Source: Candidatus Heimdallarchaeota archaeon (GTDB taxonomy: Archaea; Asgardarchaeota; Heimdallarchaeia; Heimdallarchaeales; Kariarchaeaceae). From it: a stretch of DNA of 6,965 nucleotides. A model generated the notes under the pieces. It was given only the letters and a program-made list of their open reading frames with translations. It had not been told where the DNA came from and did not search any database. Made by a program: the position numbers and the translations under genes. The stretch covers positions 1 to 6,965 of the forward strand of contig JACZSS010000140.1 of the NCBI GenBank assembly GCA_022574115.1. The letters run 5' to 3'. Positions 1-5,667 of this stretch are shown piece by piece. Position 1 is the stretch's first letter. Each line of letters starts with the position of its first letter.

Positions 1-720
1 ATTAGTTTACTCAATTATGGTGAAATTTGGAAAGCAGATTTAGTGATGTATGATACTGAACCTGGCAGTGGTTGGTCTCAAATCGCTGATGAAGCGATCC
101 ATGGACCTTTGTATGGGACAAAGCTGTCGATTATTTCAAGCTCACATCTGATTTGGAAAGATTGGAAAGAAAGATTTCCGACGACAAAAGTGATGGCGCT
201 ACCAGTTGATGCGAATGGAGATACGTTATATTCTTTTACACGGGATATATATTTGTCAAAACAACACGTACATGGCATTGTTGTCAATAAAAACTCGATT
301 GCATTTCCACTACCAATTATTGAGACAGAAAAAGTTGTCAATCTTAATTTTCACGATGTTTCCTTAGTAATCGCATATGGGAGTGGTGACGTGCATGTCT
401 ATAGATCTGATATGGTATTTTCACCTTCTCAAAACGATAATTTCATGATCTCTGATTTGCAAATTGAAATTGATATCTTAACTGGAAAGAGTCTTGACAA
501 TAGTGTGGAGCTTGAGAGGATCAGTGGTAAAACCATGTTTCAGTTCGCTTGGGATAATTTTCATCCACAATCCGCGTATTATTTGGGAGCAGCAGAGGTT
601 AGTTCTTCTTACTCAAATTCAGATGTTGTAAATTTTGTCGGAGTTTATGGGTTATTTACAATAATTTTATGGATGAAAACTAAACAAGCAAAGAAATCTC
701 GAAATGATTTTGAAGCATAA
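1..720 (+). CDS. DUF3179-family protein, 5'-truncated by window, with C-terminal membrane anchor
   Basis: The frame is open to the first base and codons before the GTG at 43 still fit the family, so the true start lies upstream; 239 residues are visible. Family hallmarks are the segment ADLVMYDTEPGSGWSQ (visible residues 12-27), then GPLYG, then HLIWKDWKERFPTTKV with its W-x-x-W-x-x-x-x-P-x-T pattern (49-64), a VHGIVV segment, and near the end FQFAWDNFHP (181-190), which matches the F-x-F-A-W-x-x-F-x-P ending of DUF3179 proteins. The biochemical role of DUF3179 is not established. Residues about 209-225 form one hydrophobic helix followed by the basic tail KTKQAKKSR, which suggests a C-terminal anchor with the main domain outside the cell and the tail inside. 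The next gene remnants are far away, so no operon partner is visible downstream. Family confidence is high; the anchor is inferred from hydrophobicity alone. Confidence 0.85.
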   Translation: MSLLNYGEIWKADLVMYDTEPGSGWSQIADEAIHGPLYGTKLSIISSSHLIWKDWKERFPTTKVMALPVDANGDTLYSFTRDIYLSKQHVHGIVVNKNSIAFPLPIIETEKVVNLNFHDVSLVIAYGSGDVHVYRSDMVFSPSQNDNFMISDLQIEIDILTGKSLDNSVELERISGKTMFQFAWDNFHPQSAYYLGAAEVSSSYSNSDVVNFVGVYGLFTIILWMKTKQAKKSRNDFEA

Positions 721-777
721 TTTGGTCAAAACAGTGCGACAGACCATAATTAAAATAACGTTAGGCATCGTGTTTTT

Positions 778-939
778 GGGTCTATAACAGTTCAATAGAA
801 CTGCAATATCCTTGGTTTCGGCCTCCAAGTTTCTAACAAGGATAATTTTACATCGCAAATAATATCTTTTAAGTTGCGAAAGTTCTTCAAGATCCCTTAT
901 TTCACTGTCTGTGAGAGATACGAGGTTTGATTTCGGCAT
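778..939 (-). pseudogene. IS630-type transposase remnant, N-terminal helix-turn-helix part only
   Basis: Read on the minus strand from the ATG ending at 939, about 51 residues resemble the start of IS630-family transposases. MPKSNLVSLTDSEIRDLEEL gives the usual V-x-L-T-x-x-E-x-x-x-L-E-x-L opening. It is followed by LRCKIILV and then TKDIAVLLNC, the position of the helix-turn-helix in which a T/I-x-x-I-A-x-x-L pattern is expected. After about position 787 the similarity stops: the expected V-S-x-x-T-V-x-x-W continuation is missing and the frame runs into low-quality sequence over the end of the DUF3179 gene. A complete IS630 transposase has roughly 300 or more residues, so this is at most one sixth of one. 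No matching terminal inverted repeats were found on either side. The family call comes from motif pattern only. An unrelated short HTH fragment is possible. Confidence 0.42.
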
Positions 940-1353
940 CTAGATATCGAATCCCTCACCTTTTGGAATCTATCCCAAAGTCCTCAGTTTCGATCTTCGG
1001 AGTTTGTTATTTGCGGGTCAAAAAGTTTGTTGAAACATGGGTCAACAACAGATCGATTCGAAGTGTTATTCCAAGTTAATGCTAATTATTCTATCTGCGA
1101 GTCGATCGATAGTGAAGCGGTGTATTAATGTGCCGGGGTGATCCTGGAGACAAGTTAATCTTGGTTGTACTAGTTCAAAACAAGTCTAGGAGGTAATCAA
1201 TAAGGCTAATTCGAGTAAATTGAGACTAAAAATATAATCAATTTTGAATTACTCTCGACGAAATTGATATATTCTAAATCATAATCTACAAAAGAATTAG
1301 TAATTAGTGTAAAACACCTTGTCAATATAGTTACGTGTACAAGGACAATTCAT
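940..1353. other. Gene-free stretch between two pseudogenes
   Basis: No reading frame on either strand keeps more than a few dozen codons, and no tRNA-like or rRNA-like sequence is apparent. The stretch holds weak structure only. There is a 7-bp inverted repeat TTGTTGA/TCAACAA (1027-1033 and 1042-1048), an 8-bp inverted repeat ATCAATTT/AAATTGAT (1237-1244 and 1261-1268), and two GGGTCAA copies 24 bp apart (1015 and 1039). From about 1205 it becomes strongly AT-rich, like an upstream promoter region, leading to the decayed GTPase gene. The most likely reading is eroded sequence plus the old upstream region of that gene. Confidence 0.5.
1317..1344 (+). promoter_or_regulatory. Possible fossil promoter of the GTPase pseudogene, inside an inverted repeat
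   Basis: A TATA-like element TCAATATAG (1322-1330) is centred about 28 bases before the ATG at 1354, the spacing expected for an archaeal leaderless transcript. It sits inside a perfect 6-bp inverted repeat, CCTTGT (1317-1322) and ACAAGG (1339-1344). No purine-rich BRE precedes it, so the promoter is a weak match and may be inactive along with the gene it served. Confidence 0.28.
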
Positions 1354-1811
1354 ATGTCTTAACAAGTAAAATTGTTCGTGCCTACTACTACATTAACCAC
1401 CAAAATAACCATAATTGGAGATCGAAACACCTGTAAATCATCATTGATGAACTACCTTCTGGGAAAAGAAAACATTAGTGAGATAGATTTGTTGTTAACC
1501 CGCGTTTAAACATCGATTCATCTCTTCATCGAACTGCTAAGTAAAGAACAAATTCTTGGATTGGTGAGTAGATCGATCGAGCAACATTATTCTAGTTACA
1601 ATATCAAGTGATAGTGTTATTACTTTTATCTGTAAATCGAGTACCACTGCTAGTAGTCAATAATTCGGGTCAAGTTCCGCGAAAAATTATGTTGTAACTC
1701 AGAATCATTAAATATCACAAGACCAATCTGGGAATAGAACTTCTCTAGTTTAAGATTTTTGATACTCCGTTAACAGTAACAAAAAACCCCAATGTGTTTC
1801 CCTTTAAAGGG
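1354..1811 (+). pseudogene. Decayed Ras-superfamily small GTPase
   Basis: The reading ATG-TCT-TAA at 1354 followed in the same frame by QVKLFV suggests an original start with a CAA codon turned into a stop at 1360. The frame then encodes KITIIGDRNTCKSSLMNYLL (1402-1461). This is a beta-1 strand and P-loop of the GDxxxGKS(S/T) type in which the invariant glycine before lysine has become cysteine. TR at 1498-1503 followed by LNID in frame 3 (from 1506) fits the switch I T-x-G segment if one base was lost near 1504. In frame 3 the next remnants are LLLLSVNR (1617-1640), placed where Ras has beta-4; HKTNLGIE (1716-1739), which looks like a worn NKxD G4 motif; and LTVTKNPNVF (1770-1799), which looks like the TSAKxGxNV G5 motif. 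Frame-3 stops lie at 1542, 1569, 1593, 1695, 1746 and 1812. Distances from the P-loop lysine to switch I and beta-4 match Ras within a few residues; G4 and G5 are about 6 and 15 residues closer. P-loop identity is strong; later motifs are progressively less certain. Confidence 0.62.
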
Positions 1812-1816
1812 TAACA
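1795..1816. promoter_or_regulatory. 22-bp near-perfect palindrome, candidate operator of the ABC operon
   Basis: The core CCCTTTAAAGGG (1800-1811) is a perfect 12-bp palindrome. It extends through one T/T mismatch pair (1799/1812) to outer arms TGTT (1795-1798) and AACA (1813-1816), giving 20 of 22 bases symmetric. It lies directly upstream of the purine-rich BRE-like stretch and TATA box of the permease gene. This is the position where archaeal dimeric regulators bind to help or block TBP/TFB loading. A dimeric HTH regulator is the natural reader, but none is encoded in the window. The symmetry is visible directly; the operator role is inferred from position. Confidence 0.5.
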
Positions 1817-1817
1817 A

Positions 1818-1834
1818 AAAAATAACTTTATATA
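1818..1834 (+). promoter_or_regulatory. Archaeal BRE/TATA promoter of the ABC transporter operon
   Basis: A purine-rich AAAATAA stretch (1819-1825) is followed by CTTTATATA (1826-1834), together resembling an archaeal BRE plus TATA box. The TATA centre near 1830 predicts transcription starting at about 1855-1860. The ATG at 1860 therefore fits a leaderless or nearly leaderless message, and the earlier in-frame ATG at 1845 would lie before the transcript begins. No Shine-Dalgarno sequence precedes 1860, which agrees with leaderless initiation. Confidence 0.58.
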
Positions 1835-1859
1835 TGATTTTTACATGTGTATAATATCA

Positions 1860-4800
1860 ATGATTAAATTTGAACTGGGATATGCAATTAAAAGCTTGTC
1901 CCGTAGACAAAAGAAAAATCTAGCAGCTGTTCTTTCAATCGCCTTGGGAGTCACACTATTTACCGGTGTTTCAACCGGAATCAATGGCTTGGGCGATGCA
2001 TTTGCATCAAATTGGATCAATTGGATTGGAGATAATGACATATATATTGAAGATCCGATTACTGACTTCTTTCCAGAGGAAATTACGGTTCTGATAGAGA
2101 GATCCAGTGATCCAAGATTAGCACAAATGACCACGGTGGCACCGGTTATCAAGTATTTGGATATGCCCGTTTACGCATCAGGGCAATTTGATAAAGATAT
2201 TAAATTGATGGGAATTTCCACAGAAGACAGACACAATGTCGGATATCGTGATTTCTTTGATCTGATGGGAAAAGTGGTAGATTATCAGGCAGCTCTTGCT
2301 ACTGTTAACTCTGTTATGGTTAATAGTTACATGGCAGAAATTATGGAAATCCAACATGGAGATCTAATTCAAACTGCTTTACCAGTAGGCGATGGATCGT
2401 ATCAATCCGTTTCCCTAACAGTTACGGCAATCTATGATCATCAAAAAGGTCGGGGTCAAGAAGAACAGTTCCGTGATCTTCCTATGATTTACGTTTCACT
2501 GGACACCGTGAGAGCTTCGTTATTACCTGAATTACAAAACCAGGTTAACTTGGTTAAAATTCTGTTTGATGGAGTAGACAAGAGACTCGCTGACCTCGAT
2601 GTACCGGGGCAAAGTTTCAAAGGAAAAGAAATGCTCCAAGAGGCCGTAGCTGCGATTGATGAGATTGTTCTCGATGAAATGGTTTCACCATCAGTATGGA
2701 GTGAGCGAGTAATCGCTGCTGATGAAATAAAAATAACTCTTGACGACTTTAGAGCTATTCTCAACATATTTGTTTTCTTACTTAATGCTACTGCTCTACT
2801 CTTAATCGTAAATGTCCAAGCAATGGGTATGGACGATAGACGTTACCAAACTGCTGTACTTCGATCTATGGGTGCGAGTCGTGGATCAATTCTACGAATA
2901 TTTTTAATCGAATCAATGGTGGTTGGTTTTGCTGGATCGCTAATAGGTATTTTGGGCTCGGTGTTCTATGGAAATTGGATTAATGCCCAGTTATCATCTA
3001 TATTTGATTTCAATGCCACGAGTGCCAGATTGACAACTGACACGATCATCTCAGGTATTATTTTCGGGATGTTATTCGCAGTAGTAACCTCGATCATTCC
3101 TGCTTGGAGATCTTCTGGTAAACCAATTGCGAGTGAGTTGCGACGTGTTCAATCTCCGAAAGTAGAGAAGAATGGAAGAAAGACTGCTCTACTCGGAATC
3201 GGTTTGATTGCTTTTGGGTTACAATTTGCCCAGAATGTTGGTGAATTCTGGACCAAGGATGCCTGGTCCACATTCGAATCTCAGACAGATATCATGCTTG
3301 GGCTCGGAATGACCTTCGCTGGAATTGGTTTCCTATTGACCTTGTTTATTAACCGACAAAAAGCACTCAACATAGCTGGCTTATCCATATGGGGATTTGC
3401 GGTTTTTACAATGTTTATTGCAATTGATTGGATCGAAGGCGGAAATGCCAACAATTGGTTCACAACCATTCTCCTCTACTTAGTTATCGGAACAGCAATA
3501 TTGACAATTAACAATTTTGAGAAAATCATGAGAGGACTAAACCACGTATTATTCACGGTTACTGGTTTTAGAGCAGTGGCTCAAACAACCACAAATCAAT
3601 TGATTGGTAAAAAGTCAAGAAGCACTCTTGTCTTCACTATTTTCACGATTATCTTGATTTTGAACGTGTTTCTGACCTCTGCTGCGAATACTATGCAAAC
3701 CAACCTCGTTGATCAATATGAATACCGAACGAATGGGGTTGATGTTACAGTTGATACCCTGGTTGCAGACGATGCCATTGGTGTAAGAATTATGGAAATT
3801 GACACCGTTGAGCATGTTTATGCGTTTAGATCTACCTTTATTGATATGTACTTCATGCATCCAAATGCCGAGGATACCCTCTCGTGGAGGTTGAAAGTTG
3901 TGGAAATACAAAAAAGTGTTATTAATCCGGATAACGATTGGAATTCTGAAAATGCTTTCCCTATTACCTTTGATCAGGCTTCAAAGAGCGACGGTTATGT
4001 CTACAATGCGGGAATGTCTGAGGAAGCTGTGATTGATCTTTCCACCAGAATTTGGGATGACATCTTTGATCACAAGACGAGAGATGTGACTTTGGATGAT
4101 GATAGTGTTGAAACACAAACTCTAGTAGCTGGGGGTTTCTTCTCAGATAGCGGAGATCGAGTGTATTTGAGAACCGCTGATGATGTACTTCCGCTTTATC
4201 GAGCTGGTTCAACAGTTAATTTCATGGGTGATTGGGATGGATTTGGTGGTTCTTTATTAGTGACTCCCCAAATTGCATCACAATTACCAGAATTTGATCT
4301 TATACAAGGGCCAAACATATTTCTGGTGAAATCATCCAATTCATACTTTGATGGAGTTGCGAATTTAGAATTATCCCAGGCAATCGAAGCGACGATTAAT
4401 AATCTCGATGACCCTACCTCACTTTCGAGTGAGTTGGGTGTACTAGTCGGTGCCTCCACTAGGATAATTGAAGAAGTGATGCAACAAAATTTCGATGATG
4501 AAGCGGGTTTCTGGATATTTTTGGCCTCGTTTGCAACCTTCGGTCTGATTATTGGCGGCGCTGGAATGGCAGTAATTGCCGTCAGATCTGTGGCTGAAAG
4601 AACGAGAGAGATTGGTATGATGCGAGCGATTGGTTTTTCAAGACAATCAATTGTAGCATCTGTTGTCTTAGAGATGCTGACATTAGCTACTATCGGTCTT
4701 ATCTCAGGCATCATCAATGGAGTTCTACTCATGGAAATGTTTGCTGATAAAATCATTGGAACAAAAGCAAATTATCCCTTAGGACAACTTGGCTTCTTCG

Positions 4801-4898
4801 CAGGGCTTATCATACTTCTGGCATTAATTGCAGCAATCATACCGGGCTACAGAGCTTCCCGAATTACTCCATCTCAAGCTCTTAGATATACTGGATAA
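1860..4898 (+). CDS. FtsX/MacB-like ABC transporter permease, duplicated 12-helix form
   Basis: This 1012-residue membrane protein is two FtsX units in one chain. Unit one has TM1 (about 20-40), a large extracellular domain of the MacB periplasmic-core type (43-295) and TM2-4 (300-322, 345-371, 393-415). Unit two has TM9 (587-609), a second extracellular domain (610-880) and TM10-12 (883-907, 931-958, 975-994). The duplication shows in the cytoplasmic coupling segments, RRYQTAVLRSMGASRGSI after TM2 and ERTREIGMMRAIGFSRQSI after TM10, and in the ends IPAWRSSGKPI after TM4 and IPGYRASRITP after TM12. Four further helices (about 442-458, 478-497, 504-523, 534-551) sit between the units, whereas LolC/LolE and MacB subunits have four helices each. 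The start at 1860 is preferred over 1845 because of the TATA spacing, and it gives the typical opening MIKFELGYAIKSL. Its stop overlaps the ribosome binding site of the next gene, so it is co-transcribed with the ATPases that power it. Family members move lipoproteins, lipids or peptides or transmit force; the substrate here is unknown. Confidence 0.9.
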   Translation: MIKFELGYAIKSLSRRQKKNLAAVLSIALGVTLFTGVSTGINGLGDAFASNWINWIGDNDIYIEDPITDFFPEEITVLIERSSDPRLAQMTTVAPVIKYLDMPVYASGQFDKDIKLMGISTEDRHNVGYRDFFDLMGKVVDYQAALATVNSVMVNSYMAEIMEIQHGDLIQTALPVGDGSYQSVSLTVTAIYDHQKGRGQEEQFRDLPMIYVSLDTVRASLLPELQNQVNLVKILFDGVDKRLADLDVPGQSFKGKEMLQEAVAAIDEIVLDEMVSPSVWSERVIAADEIKITLDDFRAILNIFVFLLNATALLLIVNVQAMGMDDRRYQTAVLRSMGASRGSILRIFLIESMVVGFAGSLIGILGSVFYGNWINAQLSSIFDFNATSARLTTDTIISGIIFGMLFAVVTSIIPAWRSSGKPIASELRRVQSPKVEKNGRKTALLGIGLIAFGLQFAQNVGEFWTKDAWSTFESQTDIMLGLGMTFAGIGFLLTLFINRQKALNIAGLSIWGFAVFTMFIAIDWIEGGNANNWFTTILLYLVIGTAILTINNFEKIMRGLNHVLFTVTGFRAVAQTTTNQLIGKKSRSTLVFTIFTIILILNVFLTSAANTMQTNLVDQYEYRTNGVDVTVDTLVADDAIGVRIMEIDTVEHVYAFRSTFIDMYFMHPNAEDTLSWRLKVVEIQKSVINPDNDWNSENAFPITFDQASKSDGYVYNAGMSEEAVIDLSTRIWDDIFDHKTRDVTLDDDSVETQTLVAGGFFSDSGDRVYLRTADDVLPLYRAGSTVNFMGDWDGFGGSLLVTPQIASQLPEFDLIQGPNIFLVKSSNSYFDGVANLELSQAIEATINNLDDPTSLSSELGVLVGASTRIIEEVMQQNFDDEAGFWIFLASFATFGLIIGGAGMAVIAVRSVAERTREIGMMRAIGFSRQSIVASVVLEMLTLATIGLISGIINGVLLMEMFADKIIGTKANYPLGQLGFFAGLIILLALIAAIIPGYRASRITPSQALRYTG

Positions 4899-4903
4899 GG
4901 AGG
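4897..4903 (+). promoter_or_regulatory. Shine-Dalgarno site that sets the ATPase start
   Basis: AAGGAGG overlaps the TAA stop of the permease and stands 8 bases before the ATG at 4912. This picks 4912 as the start over in-frame starts further upstream (the frame is open from 4828), which lie inside the permease gene and encode no ABC-domain sequence. It also implies translation linked to the permease. Confidence 0.85.
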
Positions 4904-4911
4904 ATAAAATA

Positions 4912-5667
4912 ATGGCACTAAAAGGATTAGAAATATTAGTAAATGAAGAACACCAAGAGCAAGATACGCTCTTGAGTGTTGAAAACCTACATATGAAATA
5001 TAATGAAGGCAAGGAAAACGAGGTCTATGTCCTCAAGGGTATGGATTTTACAATCAGCGCCGGTCAAATGGTAGCAATCATGGGACCATCAGGTTGTGGT
5101 AAAACGACATTGCTAAACTTAATCGGTGGGTTAGATCAATCCAGCAGTGGAGCAATTAGCATTGATCAAGCCAAAATTGATCAAATGCAGGACGATGAGT
5201 TGACCAGATTTCGAAGGGATAACATCGGTTATATCTTTCAACTCTTCAACTTATTTGAAGATCAAACTGCTCTTCAAAATGTTATACTGCCTTTGCTACT
5301 ACAGCATAAAGATGTCAAGTCTGCAAAGCAGCTAGGCAAGATGATGCTACTTGATGTTGGGCTTGGTGATCGTGTAGACGATGTACCGGCTAAACTAAGT
5401 GGTGGTGAGCAACAAAAGGTCGCAATCGCGAGATCGCTTATTACTCAACCAAAATTAATTCTCGCTGATGAACCGACGGGCGATTTAGATGAGGCCACAT
5501 CAGATGATATTATGGCTCTGTTTAGAAGATTGCAGCAAGAGAACCCCAGGACTTCAATTATTGTGGTTACACACTCTGAGAGGATAGCAGGTCAATGCGA
5601 TCGTATTCTCCACATTGAAGATGGCAGAATTGAGTCAGACAGATATCTTGAGGAGGTTGTCGCATAA
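4912..5667 (+). CDS. LolD/MacB-type ABC transporter ATP-binding protein
   Basis: This 251-residue protein has the normal length and all motifs of an ABC ATPase of the LolD/MacB/FtsE group. Walker A is GPSGCGKT (58-65), the Q-loop glutamine is in YIFQLFNLF (Q110), the signature is LSGGEQQ (162-168), Walker B is LILADE (182-187) with catalytic Glu187, the D-loop is GDLD (190-193) and the switch histidine is in VVTHSE (H221). The A-loop aromatic is probably the tyrosine in LHMKYNEG. It should bind and hydrolyse ATP on the inner face of the membrane and drive the permease encoded just upstream. The gene follows the permease by 13 bases with a strong Shine-Dalgarno site and overlaps the next gene by one base, so the three are one operon. 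Residues 1-20 before the ABC fold are acidic and of no evident function. No key residue is missing. Confidence 0.95.
   Translation: MALKGLEILVNEEHQEQDTLLSVENLHMKYNEGKENEVYVLKGMDFTISAGQMVAIMGPSGCGKTTLLNLIGGLDQSSSGAISIDQAKIDQMQDDELTRFRRDNIGYIFQLFNLFEDQTALQNVILPLLLQHKDVKSAKQLGKMMLLDVGLGDRVDDVPAKLSGGEQQKVAIARSLITQPKLILADEPTGDLDEATSDDIMALFRRLQQENPRTSIIVVTHSERIAGQCDRILHIEDGRIESDRYLEEVVA
5650..5656 (+). promoter_or_regulatory. Shine-Dalgarno site for the second ATPase
   Basis: GAGGAGG stands 10 bases before the ATG at 5667 and lies inside the last codons of the upstream ATPase. The stop and start share one base (TAATG), the usual arrangement for coupled translation. Confidence 0.75.

Noticed and set aside
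723..746. Hairpin TGGTC/GACCA after the DUF3179 stop, and the T5 run at 773-777, as a terminator
   Set aside because: The stem is only 5 bp with a 14-base loop, and the T run is short and distant, so there is not enough to call a terminator.
1188..1194. AGGAGGT, a perfect Shine-Dalgarno-like site
   Set aside because: No ATG, GTG or TTG follows at a usable distance, and all frames close quickly.
1130..1231. Frame-2 translation with CTSSK and EVINKA, reminiscent of the G5 motif and last helix of a small GTPase
   Set aside because: The rest of such a gene would have to overlap the transposase scrap and no P-loop or NKxD trace lies upstream, so the likeness is probably chance.
1659..1688. NNSGQVPRKI read as a degenerate G3 (DxxGQ) motif of the GTPase relic
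   Set aside because: It lies after the beta-4 remnant, whereas G3 must come before it; the expected G3 position is near 1557-1580, where only a tryptophan-containing trace is left.
1845..1859. Earlier in-frame ATG for the permease
   Set aside because: It lies only about 15 bases after the TATA centre, before the predicted transcript start, and the five extra residues do not match the usual start of FtsX-type permeases.
721..1859. CRISPR array or tRNA gene in the long gene-free region
   Set aside because: No regularly spaced repeats and no cloverleaf or T-loop-like sequence were found on either strand.
4196..4756. 186-codon open frame on the minus strand inside the permease gene
   Set aside because: It is the shadow of the conserved second extracellular domain and TM10-11 of the permease; its translation resembles no family and it has no start signal.
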